Source: Anaerolineae bacterium (GTDB lineage Bacteria; Chloroflexota; Anaerolineae; Aggregatilineales; Phototrophicaceae). From it: a stretch of DNA of 64,000 bases. Positions 16,646 through 24,990 of this stretch are shown in pieces. A model generated the notes under the pieces. The model was not told the origin of the DNA. It did not search any database and was given only the letters and a program-made list of their open reading frames with translations. The stretch spans positions 124,001 to 188,000 of the forward strand of contig JADLAY010000075.1 in the NCBI GenBank assembly GCA_020849765.1, in the 5' to 3' direction. Position numbers and translations under genes: made by a program. Numbering within the stretch: the stretch's first letter is position 1; each line of letters starts with the position of its first letter.

Positions 16646-18124
16646 ATGCGTATGACGCGAGTTTTTGCCGGATTGTTTGCCCTGCTGCTGCTTTTTGCCG
16701 CCCCCCCAGCGGAAGCACGCGAAGTCCTTCAAGGCGATCAGTGCAAGATCTCCCCGACAGAAACCATCAATAACGATCTGTTTGTCCTATGTCGCACACT
16801 GGTGATCGATGGGCGTGTGAGCGGCAATCTGATGGGCGCGGCGACGACGGCGGAAATCAACGGCACGGTCGACGGCGATGTCTACCTGCTGGCGGGGCAA
16901 CTGACGGTCAGCGGGCGTCTGGGCGGCAGTCTGCATTTCGTCGGCCCGGCCATGGAGATCACAGAAACTGGCGGACTCATTGATCCGAGCGGCGACTTGT
17001 TGACGGCCAGTTTGAGCACGACGGTCGACGAAGGTGCGGCGATCCCCAACAGTGTCATTTCCGCCGGTTATCAACTGGTACTGGATGGGGCGGTCGGTGG
17101 CGAAGTGAATTTCTGGGGCTCGGCGCTCCAGATCGACGGATCAGTTGCAGGCGACGTGAATGCCGACGTGGGCGACTCGGAATCGACCGGCGTCACCGAA
17201 TTGCAGACGTTCCTGACGCTTTTGCCGATCGACCTGACGCTCGTGCGACCCGGACTGCGCGTCGGCGAGGGCGCTTCCATCGACGGGCGTCTAAGCTATT
17301 CGGCACCGTCCGAGGGTGTGATCGAGGCGGATCTGGCGAACACGCCGGTCTACACACCTGTAATCGTCCAGCCAGATCTCGTTCAGATCACGGCCATCAC
17401 GGAGCCGGAAGATGCCGGTCGCGAGATCGGGGTGTTTTTACGCCAGGTGCTGCGCGAATTCGCCGCGCTGGCCTTTGTCGGCGCGCTGGCCCTGCTGATC
17501 ACGCCGGGGGCGATGCAGGCACTGTTGCGCTCGCTGACGTCGCGGCCCTTGCCCAGCCTCGGCCTCGGCCTGCTGACGTTCATCGCGTCATTCCCGGTGC
17601 TGGTCATTCTCACCCTCTTGAGTCTGCTCATCATCTTCGCGCTGGGTCTGCTTCAGTTGGGTGATTTCACCGTCGCCGGGGCAGCCCTGCTCGGCGTGGC
17701 GAACCTCAGCTTTGCCAGCGCTTTCTACTTCATCGCCATCTTCGTGACGCGCGCGTTGGCATGCTTATGGCTGGGGCGCTTCATCGTCCGCATGCTGCGT
17801 AACCGCCTGGGCACGAATGTCAGTGTTTACGTCGAGCTGATCGTCGGCTGTCTAGTGCTGGCGTTCTTGTTCTCACTGCCGGTGATCGGCTGGTTGATCA
17901 GCGCGCTATCTGCATTCTTCGGCCTCGGCGCCATCCTCACCTACCTGCAAGGTTATTTCGAGGCGCGCCGCCGCCTGCCTGCCATGCGCATGGCAACGCC
18001 GGTCAGGCTGCCGAGTCGATCCGAAGATGCACGGCATTACCCACCGCCGATGCTGGACAGCGGATCACATGGCCCAGGTATGGATAATCTGCCGGAAGGG
18101 TTTCACTGGTGGGGTGAGGATTAG
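16646..18124 (+). CDS. Exported bactofilin-like (polymer-forming) membrane protein
   Basis: A 492-residue protein. Residues 1-24 form a signal peptide (MRMTRVFAGLFALLLLFAAP then AEA). Residues 25-190 are short hydrophobic beta repeats of the polymer-forming (bactofilin-like) type: LVIDGRVSGNLMGAATTAEI, NGTVDGDVYLLAGQLTVSG and LQIDGSVAGDVNADVG. Residues 270-460 contain about four to five membrane helices. The C-terminal tail is polar and His/Pro-rich. Classical bactofilins are cytoplasmic scaffolds; here the signal peptide and downstream helices would put the beta solenoid outside the membrane. The function is unknown; a cell-envelope scaffold is an inference. The last 4 bases overlap the converging neighbour. 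Confidence 0.75.
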   Translation: MRMTRVFAGLFALLLLFAAPPAEAREVLQGDQCKISPTETINNDLFVLCRTLVIDGRVSGNLMGAATTAEINGTVDGDVYLLAGQLTVSGRLGGSLHFVGPAMEITETGGLIDPSGDLLTASLSTTVDEGAAIPNSVISAGYQLVLDGAVGGEVNFWGSALQIDGSVAGDVNADVGDSESTGVTELQTFLTLLPIDLTLVRPGLRVGEGASIDGRLSYSAPSEGVIEADLANTPVYTPVIVQPDLVQITAITEPEDAGREIGVFLRQVLREFAALAFVGALALLITPGAMQALLRSLTSRPLPSLGLGLLTFIASFPVLVILTLLSLLIIFALGLLQLGDFTVAGAALLGVANLSFASAFYFIAIFVTRALACLWLGRFIVRMLRNRLGTNVSVYVELIVGCLVLAFLFSLPVIGWLISALSAFFGLGAILTYLQGYFEARRRLPAMRMATPVRLPSRSEDARHYPPPMLDSGSHGPGMDNLPEGFHWWGED

Positions 18125-18486
18125 AGGTCGTCGAACTCGCCGTTGCGGAGCGCGATCTCGAAGGCGCGGCCAACCATCAGGACGTACTCGATCCAGCCTG
18201 CCAGCTCGTCCTCGTTCATGAACTCCATCAGATCCTCGAAGGCATCATCCGGCACCTGATTCATGATCTCGCTGCTCAGGCAGGCCATCGCCTGGAGGAT
18301 CGAGTCGCGTGAGTCCGGCGGCTCGCCCTGCATCAGTTTTTCGTACCAGCTTGCGATAATTGGATGCACCTGTTCGCACGAGGCGCTATCGTCAAGATCG
18401 CTCAACGCGCGATTCGCCAGATCCTGGAACTCGTCGAGCCATTCCGGATCATCGAAGGCGCCGGGGGAGGTGTGGTTATCATCCAT
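18121..18486 (-). CDS. Acidic helical protein of unknown function
   Basis: A 121-residue acidic, helix-rich protein (PEWLDEFQDLANRALSDLDD; EIMNQVPDDAFEDLMEFMNE). I recognise no family. ATG 18486 is preferred because AAAGG lies 8 bases upstream; the longer frame starting at 18549 adds 21 residues with no better signal. The gene converges on the bactofilin-like gene with a 4-base overlap. No membrane or export signal is seen. It may be a protein-binding adaptor, but this is only suggested by its charge and helical pattern. Confidence 0.55.
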   Translation of the reverse strand: MDDNHTSPGAFDDPEWLDEFQDLANRALSDLDDSASCEQVHPIIASWYEKLMQGEPPDSRDSILQAMACLSSEIMNQVPDDAFEDLMEFMNEDELAGWIEYVLMVGRAFEIALRNGEFDDL

Positions 18487-18690
18487 CAGGTACGCCTTTC
18501 TTCGCTCGCAACCTGCCCACAGTGTAAACCTAACCTGTCTGAAACTCAAGACGGTGAGTAATTGCCATCCCAGGCGGGTATAAGGGGGTGCGGAGAAGGC
18601 GCATCGCAGAGAAACCTTATGAGTTCAAACTGTATTGCATTTCTGCTTGCTGCTACAATGACAATAGCACATGCCTAAGGAATCTCCTCG

Positions 18691-19692
18691 ATGCAGATGC
18701 GTCAAAGATTGCTTGTCCTGGTCGGTCTGCTCATCAGCGCCCTGTTCTTGTGGGTTGCCTTCAATGGCTTGCATCCTGCCGTCGTCTGGGAGTACATCCA
18801 GCGCGCGCAGCTAGGCTGGCTGCTCGTCGGTGCAGGCGTCTTCTATATCTCGATGATTCTGATCGCCTGGCGCTGGCGCTTCTTGCTGCCGCCGACGGCC
18901 AAGATCCCGCTCAGCTATCTGACGCAGCTCTACGCCATCACCTATATGGGCAACAACGTGTATCCGCTGCGCGCCGGGGAAGTCCTGCGCGTCTTTTTGA
19001 TGCAGCGTGATTATCAGGTGCCGGTGGCCCGAACGTCGACCACAGTCTTCATCGAGCGTATCTTTGACGGCTTCGTCATGCTGGCGTTCATTCTCGTGCC
19101 GCTGCAGTTCATCGACATCGAGTCGGAAGGGCTGCGGATTGTCTTCACGGCGACGACCGCATTGTTCGCGGTCGCGCTGGCCGCGTTCATCCTGTTCGCC
19201 CTGAAGCCTGACGTTCTGCGCGCGTTGGCGCGGTTCGTCGCCCGTTTTCTTCCGGAGAGCTTAGCCACGATGACGCTCAAAGTGAGCGAGGACATCATCG
19301 ACGGCCTGATGGGCCTGCGCAGCACGCAGCAGTTGCTCGGCGCAGTCGTCGGATCGGTGGCGACCTGGCTCTTCAATGCGCTCGTCTACTGGCTGGTCGG
19401 GTTGGCTTTTGATATTCACGTCGGCTTTCTCGTCATGCTCGTCGTCTGCGGGGCGGTCAACCTGGCTGGTGTGATCCCGGCCTCGCCGGGGCAAATTGGC
19501 GTTTTCGAGGCGTCTGTCAAAGCGGTGCTGACCGCCGTCGGCGTGGCGGATGATCTGGCGCTGGCGTATGCTTTTGTCGTCCATGTCGTCATCTGGCTGC
19601 CGCCGACGCTCCTGGGCTTTATCTTGCTTGTGCGCCGCGGATTGGGATTGCAGGCTTTCGCCCGCGCGCGCCAGGCCACCATCAGCGCTTAA
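18691..19692 (+). CDS. LPG-synthase-type / UPF0104 membrane protein
   Basis: Polytopic membrane protein of 333 residues in the lysylphosphatidylglycerol synthase TM region family (UPF0104). About eight helices are visible. Family hallmarks are LIAWRWRFLLPP, ITYMGNNVYPLRAGEVLRVF (the N-x-x-P-x-R-x-GE motif), STTVFIERIFDGFVMLAF and PASPGQIGVFEASVKAVL. There is no C-terminal aminoacyl-transferase domain, so it is not a full MprF. Such stand-alone proteins are thought to flip or transfer lipids or glycolipids. It lies 28 bases before an FAD oxidoreductase and close to ugd, suggesting a role in envelope glycolipid or polysaccharide formation. Confidence 0.85.
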   Translation: MQMRQRLLVLVGLLISALFLWVAFNGLHPAVVWEYIQRAQLGWLLVGAGVFYISMILIAWRWRFLLPPTAKIPLSYLTQLYAITYMGNNVYPLRAGEVLRVFLMQRDYQVPVARTSTTVFIERIFDGFVMLAFILVPLQFIDIESEGLRIVFTATTALFAVALAAFILFALKPDVLRALARFVARFLPESLATMTLKVSEDIIDGLMGLRSTQQLLGAVVGSVATWLFNALVYWLVGLAFDIHVGFLVMLVVCGAVNLAGVIPASPGQIGVFEASVKAVLTAVGVADDLALAYAFVVHVVIWLPPTLLGFILLVRRGLGLQAFARARQATISA

Positions 19693-19720
19693 CTAAGGCA
19701 CAAAAGAGACCAAACGATAG

Positions 19721-21046
19721 ATGAGTCAGAAGGACAGCCTGAACATCGGGATTATCGGCGCGGGCGCGGCGGGTTTGGCCGCCGCCTGGGACTTCGTGCG
19801 CGCCGGGCATCACGTCACCATTTACGAAGCTGAGGATCGCGTCGGCGGGTTGGCCGGTGGTTTTCGCGACGATGGCTGGGACTGGTGGATGGAGAAGTTC
19901 TATCACCACTGGTTCGAGACCGACAGCGACATCCTCAAGTTGGCCGACGAGCTGGGTGTGCGTGACAAGATCCTGTTTCCGCATCCAAGGACCAGCTACT
20001 GGATCGACGGCAAGGTCTACCGCTCGGAGATGAACGCGTCGATGCTCGGCCTGCCGCTGTCGCTGCTGGCCCTGTTTCGGCTGGGCCTGTCCGGCGTCTA
20101 TCTCAAGTTCCTGTCTGCGGATTGGCGCACGCTGGAGCGTACGACCGCGGATTCCTGGCTGCGCCGTTACATGGGCGAAGAGGCCTATAAGACGCTGTGG
20201 AAACCGCTGCTGATCGGCAAATTCAGCGACGAGTACGCCCAGGTCAACATGGCGTGGATGTGGGCACGCATCCGGGCGCGCAGCCAGCGGCTGGGGATTT
20301 TCGAGGGCGGCTTCCAGGCATTTCTCGATCTGTTCGCGCGAAAGCTCATCGATCAAGGCGTCGCGATCCGTTTGAGAACGCCCGTACAGCAGATCGGCAG
20401 CGAGGGTGGGCGGCCCACGCTGACGGTGAACGGTGAAACGCTGGCGTTCGATCGCGTCGTGACCACGACCTCGCCGAGCCTGCTGCTGCGCATGGCGCCC
20501 GACCTGCGCGAAACGGATTACGGGCAAAAGGCGTCGTCGCTGCACAGCATCGGCGCGCTTTGTCTCGTGCTCGCGCTCAAGCAGCCGCTGCTGACGGACG
20601 GTACCTACTGGTTGAATCTGCCTGCGACCAGCCCAAACAAGCGCGAGAGCCGTTTTCCGTTCCTGGCGCTGGTCGAACACACGAACTGGATGGATCGGGC
20701 GCACTACGGCGGCGATCACATCGTCTACTGTGGCGATTACGTCCCGCCAGATCATGAATACTTCAAGATGAGCGAGGCGGAAGTCTTCGAGCGCTTCACC
20801 GCCGTGCTGCCGACGATCAACCCGGATTTCAAGCCGGAGTGGGTGCGCAAATACTGGCTGTTCCGTGCGCCTTATGCGCAGCCGGTACCCGGTGTCAATC
20901 ACAGCCAGCGCATCCCGGCGCTCCAGACGCCGCTGCCGGGCGTCTTCTGGGCCAGCATGAGCCAGGTTTATCCGTGGGATCGAGGCACGAATTACGCTGT
21001 CGAATTAGGACGGCGCGTCGCCAGAATGGCGATGGAGTCCGATTGA
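19721..21046 (+). CDS. FAD-dependent amine-oxidase-like oxidoreductase
   Basis: Flavoprotein of 441 residues. NIGIIGAGAAGLAAAWDFVR is the dinucleotide-binding Rossmann fold, followed by the acidic YEAEDRVGGLAGG that contacts FAD ribose. DGWDWWMEKFYHHWFETD, LGIFEGGFQAFLDLFARKLI and the C-terminal FWASMSQVYPWDRGTNYAVE match NAD(P)/FAD-dependent oxidoreductases found beside polysaccharide genes, related to protoporphyrinogen oxidase and UDP-galactopyranose mutase. The C-terminal segment is where the second FAD-binding site lies. The substrate is unknown. Position between a UPF0104 membrane protein and UDP-glucose dehydrogenase favours a role in lipid-linked sugar or isoprenoid modification. The upstream AAGG-type site is weak. 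Confidence 0.8.
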   Translation: MSQKDSLNIGIIGAGAAGLAAAWDFVRAGHHVTIYEAEDRVGGLAGGFRDDGWDWWMEKFYHHWFETDSDILKLADELGVRDKILFPHPRTSYWIDGKVYRSEMNASMLGLPLSLLALFRLGLSGVYLKFLSADWRTLERTTADSWLRRYMGEEAYKTLWKPLLIGKFSDEYAQVNMAWMWARIRARSQRLGIFEGGFQAFLDLFARKLIDQGVAIRLRTPVQQIGSEGGRPTLTVNGETLAFDRVVTTTSPSLLLRMAPDLRETDYGQKASSLHSIGALCLVLALKQPLLTDGTYWLNLPATSPNKRESRFPFLALVEHTNWMDRAHYGGDHIVYCGDYVPPDHEYFKMSEAEVFERFTAVLPTINPDFKPEWVRKYWLFRAPYAQPVPGVNHSQRIPALQTPLPGVFWASMSQVYPWDRGTNYAVELGRRVARMAMESD

Positions 21047-21151
21047 AAGCTGCTGGCGCCGGTCATAGCGCGCCAGTGCTCAGAATTTGTGGATTAGGTT
21101 TGCGCCTGACATGGCGCTGCAAATGACAGAAAGCATGAGGTCATTGTCATA

Positions 21152-22492
21152 ATGAAACATATATGCGTGATCGGCACGGGCTACGTGGGCCTGGTAACGG
21201 CGACCGGTTTCTCCGATCTGGGCAACCACGTCGTCGGTGTCGACATCAACCCTGAGCGCATCGAGCAGCTCAAGCAGGGGATCATGCCCATCTACGAGCC
21301 TGGGCTGGATGAACTGGTCGATCGCAACATGCGCGCGGGGCGCCTGCGTTTCACCACGTCCTACGAGGAAGGCCTGGAGGAGGCGGAGTTCGTCTTCATC
21401 AGCGTCGGGACGCCGGAAGGTGTGGATGGTGAGGCAGATCTCAAGTACGTGCGCGCGGCCGCGGAGACGATTGCCAAGACGATGAAGCGCAAGCTGATCG
21501 TCATCAACAAGTCAACCGTGCCGGTCGGGACGGGCGACTGGGTCTCGGACATCATCACGCGCGCGCAGCCGGAACCGATCCCGTTCGCCGTCGTCAGCTG
21601 TCCCGAATTCCTGCGTGAGGGCGCGGCCGTCTCGGACTTCATGAATCCGGATCGCAACGTGTTCGGCTCGCTCGACCGTGCAGCCGCCGAAGCTGTGGCC
21701 GAACTGTACGCGCCGGTGAAATCGCCCGCGCTGATCACCGACATTCGCACCGCCGAGATGATCAAGTACGCCTCGAACGCCTTCCTGGCGACGCGCATCA
21801 GCTTCATCAACGAGATCTCGATCATGTGCGAGAAGCTCGGCGCGGACGTGATCGAAGTGGCGCGCGGCATGGGCCTGGATAAGCGCATTGGCCCTCAGTT
21901 CCTGCAGGCCGGTGTCGGCTTTGGCGGGAGCTGCTTCCCGAAAGACGTCAAGGCGCTCGCCTACATGGCGCAGACGTATGGCACGCATCCGCAGCTGCTC
22001 AACGCGGTGATGGAAGTCAACGATTTCCAGCGCAAGCACATCCTGCTCAAGCTGTCCGACCTGCTCGGCTCGCTTCAGGAGTGCGTGATCGGCGTCCTGG
22101 GCCTGGCGTTCAAGGAGAATACGGACGACGTGCGCGAATCGCCCGCGGTGTCGATCGCGCGCCAGTTGGTCAATCGCGGCGCGATCGTGCGCGCTTACGA
22201 CCCCGTTGCCATGGAAAATGCCGCGCGTATGTTGCCTGAAGTCGAGATGATGGAGAGCGCCTACGCTGTCGCCGAGGGCGCAGATGCCATCGTCATCGCC
22301 ACGCCGTGGAACGAGTTCAAGCAGTTGAGCATGGCCCGGCTGCACGACATCATGCGCCAGCCGAATCTGGTCGACGGGCGCAACCTGTACGACCCGGACA
22401 TGATGCAGGAACTGGGCTTCAACTACCGCGCCGTCGGCCGCGGCTTCCAGGGCCAGGGCGTCAATCACAACAATGGCGAACATTCGTCGTAG
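21152..22492 (+). CDS. ugd: UDP-glucose 6-dehydrogenase
   Basis: Oxidises UDP-glucose to UDP-glucuronate with two NAD+, supplying acidic sugars for capsule or exopolysaccharide. The 446-residue length is normal. The NAD-binding fold is ICVIGTGYVGLVTATGFSDLG followed by VDINPERIEQL. STVPVGTG and CPEFLREGAAVSDFMNPDR are substrate-binding motifs. GVGFGGSCFPKDVKAL contains the catalytic Cys and the essential Lys. The C-terminal domain has GLAFKENTDDVRESPAV. The upstream spacing of about 105 bases from the FAD oxidoreductase allows a separate promoter, though all three genes run the same way. A polar, Gly/Asn/His-rich tail ends the protein. Confidence 0.96.
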   Translation: MKHICVIGTGYVGLVTATGFSDLGNHVVGVDINPERIEQLKQGIMPIYEPGLDELVDRNMRAGRLRFTTSYEEGLEEAEFVFISVGTPEGVDGEADLKYVRAAAETIAKTMKRKLIVINKSTVPVGTGDWVSDIITRAQPEPIPFAVVSCPEFLREGAAVSDFMNPDRNVFGSLDRAAAEAVAELYAPVKSPALITDIRTAEMIKYASNAFLATRISFINEISIMCEKLGADVIEVARGMGLDKRIGPQFLQAGVGFGGSCFPKDVKALAYMAQTYGTHPQLLNAVMEVNDFQRKHILLKLSDLLGSLQECVIGVLGLAFKENTDDVRESPAVSIARQLVNRGAIVRAYDPVAMENAARMLPEVEMMESAYAVAEGADAIVIATPWNEFKQLSMARLHDIMRQPNLVDGRNLYDPDMMQELGFNYRAVGRGFQGQGVNHNNGEHSS

Positions 22493-22594
22493 GGGACGAT
22501 CCTGGGCTGGATGGCGCTTGCGCTTGTCAGGTTGAGGCTTACGCGGGTATAGTTGCCACATCGCGCAACAGCATCGAACAGGCTGGTCAGAGTC

Positions 22595-22954
22595 ATGCTG
22601 CGAAGTTTTACCGATCGGGTTTTTGGCGGCGTATGTGGCGGGCTGGCGACAGCCCTGCCTATCGACGCCTGGATCATTCGCATCGCGTTCGTCGTTCTGG
22701 CACTGATCAGTCTGGGCGGTTTTGCGGCGTTGTACCTGATTCTCTGGTGGATCACGCCGCAGGAATCGCCCACGAGCGGCCGCCAGCGTGGTCTGGGACT
22801 GCCGCTGGTGCTCATCCTGATCGTCCTGACCGCCGCGCTGTGGCTTGTGCGCGATCAAACCTGGCTGCGCGCTCCCGGCGGCGAGTCACTCTATCTGCCG
22901 CTGATACTGTTCGTGGTGGCGCTTGTTTTCTTCTTACGACAGGTGAGAGCCTAA
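22595..22954 (+). CDS. PspC-domain membrane protein
   Basis: A 119-residue membrane protein. The N terminus, MLRSFTDRVFGGVCGGLATA then LPIDAWIIRIAFVVLALIS and YLILWWITPQE, is the PspC domain (phage-shock-protein C), with the conserved GVCGGLA box and first helix pair. Two more hydrophobic segments follow (LPLVLILIVLTAALWLV and LYLPLILFVVALVFFL). PspC proteins sense or signal envelope stress. ATG 22595 is chosen because the domain begins there; an upstream in-frame ATG at 22553 adds 14 unrelated residues. The next gene begins 1 base after the stop, so the two form an operon. Confidence 0.88.
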   Translation: MLRSFTDRVFGGVCGGLATALPIDAWIIRIAFVVLALISLGGFAALYLILWWITPQESPTSGRQRGLGLPLVLILIVLTAALWLVRDQTWLRAPGGESLYLPLILFVVALVFFLRQVRA

Positions 22955-22955
22955 C

Positions 22956-23909
22956 ATGCAGCGCCGAACCAACCCGATCTGGGGGCTGATCATCCTGGCC
23001 GTCGCCGCTGCGATCGCGGCGCGCGCTTTTGGCTGGATTCCCGATAACGCCTTCGACATGCTCGTGCGCGCTGCTCCGGCACTGCTCGTGCTGTTGGCGC
23101 TGGCGACCCTCTTGCGCAACCGGCTGCCGTTTGGCCGCCTGATCGCCTTGCTGGTGACGCTCGCCCTCGTCGGCGTGATTGCCGTGACGTCCTTCAACAC
23201 GCGCTCGGCCCAGGTGCGCGAGGACAACCGCCAGACCATCGACCAGCCGCTGTCAGCCGACGTGACGCTGCTGCGCCTGCGCGTTCAGACGCTGGCGACG
23301 GATGTCGAGCTGGCGCGCGCGCTTGACCCGGCGCCAGTCGTCCATGGGGAGTTCGTCGGCAGCCTGGATAATATGGTTGACGTCAGCTACGAAATCGGCA
23401 GCGACAATTCGGTGACGCTCACGCTGCGCGAAGTGCGCCAGAGTGCTGTCCCCTCGCTGGAGACCGTCGGGCGCGGGACGATGCGGCTCGATTTGCCGCC
23501 GAACGTGCCGCTCGACGTGGAGTACGTGGGCGAGGATGGCGACGTGGTGCTCAATCTCGGCGGGACGTCGCTCGAACGTCTCAACGTCAGCGTCGCCGAG
23601 GGCGATGTCGTCGTGACGCTGCCGGAATACCAACCGCGCTTCTCCGACCCGGACGAGACGTTGGGGGCGCTCACGACCCTCGACGGCGCTTTGACGCTAC
23701 GCGTGCCGGAGACAGTCGCCGCGCATCTGGAACTCAACCGCGGCGGCAGTGGCATTCAGCCGCAGTACGACCCCAACGTCTACAACTATCTGGTCGGTGA
23801 TGTGCTGGAAGCGCGCACGATTGAGACTTCCGCCATTGTCGTGCGCTACACGTTGACGGCGCCGCGCGGTTTGATCCGGCTCGACGTGCCTGAGGCTGTT
23901 AGTGGTTAA
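22956..23909 (+). CDS. Membrane protein with C-terminal LiaF/DUF4097-type beta domain
   Basis: A 317-residue protein. Residues 1-85 contain three hydrophobic segments (WGLIILAVAAAIAARAF, LLVLLALATLL, LIALLVTLALVGVIAVTSF). Residues 110-315 form a beta-rich outside domain with repeated short strands (MRLDLPPNVPLDVEYVGEDG, LERLNVSVAEGDVVVTLPEY), resembling the putative adhesin/toast-rack domains of LiaF and DUF4097 proteins. It directly follows a PspC gene, the arrangement seen in envelope-stress modules in which a PspC protein and a LiaF-like protein respond to membrane damage. That role is an inference; no two-component pair is adjacent. Confidence 0.7.
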   Translation: MQRRTNPIWGLIILAVAAAIAARAFGWIPDNAFDMLVRAAPALLVLLALATLLRNRLPFGRLIALLVTLALVGVIAVTSFNTRSAQVREDNRQTIDQPLSADVTLLRLRVQTLATDVELARALDPAPVVHGEFVGSLDNMVDVSYEIGSDNSVTLTLREVRQSAVPSLETVGRGTMRLDLPPNVPLDVEYVGEDGDVVLNLGGTSLERLNVSVAEGDVVVTLPEYQPRFSDPDETLGALTTLDGALTLRVPETVAAHLELNRGGSGIQPQYDPNVYNYLVGDVLEARTIETSAIVVRYTLTAPRGLIRLDVPEAVSG

Positions 23910-23967
23910 GAGACTCGCGCGCAGGTGATAATCCGCTTAAGCGTTCGCTAAGTATTGTCGTGGATGC

Positions 23968-23996
23968 TTGCCATTCTCTAACTTTGGCTGTATGCT
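23968..23996 (+). promoter_or_regulatory. Candidate sigma-A-type promoter
   Basis: TTGCCA (23968-23973) and TATGCT (23991-23996) are 17 bases apart. They lie 52 bases upstream of the beta-propeller-like gene, in a short AT-richer gap after the LiaF-like gene. Confidence 0.45.
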
Positions 23997-24048
23997 GCCC
24001 TCAAGAGTTAATGATAACTCTATCGTTTCTCTAGCCTAGATCTGCCTC

Positions 24049-24969
24049 ATGACCTGGCGCATCCAGCTTCCGCAACCCATCATCCGGCGCATCGACTTGC
24101 TCACGAGCGGAAAGAGCGTCGTAGCGGTTTGGACTCAGCCAGATCGCGTCCACTTCTACGATCAACGCAATGGTAAAGCGCTTGGCGAGCGCGTGGTTGA
24201 AAAGCTGGCCTCCGTCACGCACGACGATGAGCGCTGGCGTACCTTCCTCAAAGGCCTGCAGGCACCAAACGATGCCTTCTTGCCCTACGTGCGTTCCGGC
24301 GATGACACCATCTTCACGACGACGGACGGCAATATCCGCCTCTATCAAAAATCAGGAGCAAATGGCCTGGCCATCGAAATCGGGGCCAAGGAGCATGCGC
24401 TCGATGTCGAGGCGGGGGCACACTTCCTCACACTCGATATGGATCTTGAGCTGGGCCTGATCGCCGCGCTCGATGCGCACGGCAAGCTGCACGTCTACCA
24501 GCAGCGCATTCGCGTCGGCATTTTCGACCTGGGCCTGTCCATCGACGACGAGTACACCCCGGCGGTGCTGGTTCCGAACGGCGGCAAGCGCGTATTCGTG
24601 ACCGATGGTAGCCAGATCGTCTCCGCGGACGTGGGCGGCAAAGTGCTCTGCCGCATGGAACTCCATTATCCGTTGGGGCTGATCGCGGTCACGCCGGACG
24701 GTAAGACGCTGCTCACCAGCGACGCCGATACGGGTGTGCTGCGCGCTTATAGCACCGACGAATTTTCGCCGACGCACCAGCGCTACGCCATCGATCTCGC
24801 TGCTGATGCGCGCCGTCTCAATACGGCTGCCGGGTCACAGGCGGGCAATTTCGTCCCCAGCGCGTTGACGATCAATAACCGCGGCGTCGTCGCCTTTGGC
24901 CTCGCAGGCTTGCTTTGTGTGACCAGTTTGAGCAAAATGAAGGCGATACCCGTTTCCACAGTCGGTTAG
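24049..24969 (+). CDS. WD40/beta-propeller-like cytoplasmic protein
   Basis: A 306-residue protein without signal peptide. Repeating beta-strand units typical of propellers are visible, such as VVAVWTQPDRVHFYDQRNGK, TIFTTTDGNIRLYQKSGANG, LIAALDAHGKLHVYQQRIRV and GLIAVTPDGKTLLTSDADTG. Each has a strand, a turn with Asp/Gly and a following strand, as in YVTN or WD40-like repeats. I cannot name a family. It is followed 21 bases later by the alginate-lyase-like gene on the same strand, so the two may be co-expressed. A candidate promoter lies upstream. The likely role is a binding scaffold rather than an enzyme, with low certainty. Confidence 0.5.
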   Translation: MTWRIQLPQPIIRRIDLLTSGKSVVAVWTQPDRVHFYDQRNGKALGERVVEKLASVTHDDERWRTFLKGLQAPNDAFLPYVRSGDDTIFTTTDGNIRLYQKSGANGLAIEIGAKEHALDVEAGAHFLTLDMDLELGLIAALDAHGKLHVYQQRIRVGIFDLGLSIDDEYTPAVLVPNGGKRVFVTDGSQIVSADVGGKVLCRMELHYPLGLIAVTPDGKTLLTSDADTGVLRAYSTDEFSPTHQRYAIDLAADARRLNTAAGSQAGNFVPSALTINNRGVVAFGLAGLLCVTSLSKMKAIPVSTVG

Positions 24970-24990
24970 CGCAGTACGACATCACTGGTC

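Noticed and set aside
18635..18659. TTGCAT and TACAAT as a promoter for the UPF0104 gene
   Set aside because: The spacer is only 13 bases, too short for a normal sigma-A promoter.
21512..22858. Long antisense open frame over ugd
   Set aside because: The plus-strand ugd is complete and conserved. The antisense protein is rich in Arg, His and Gln and resembles no family.
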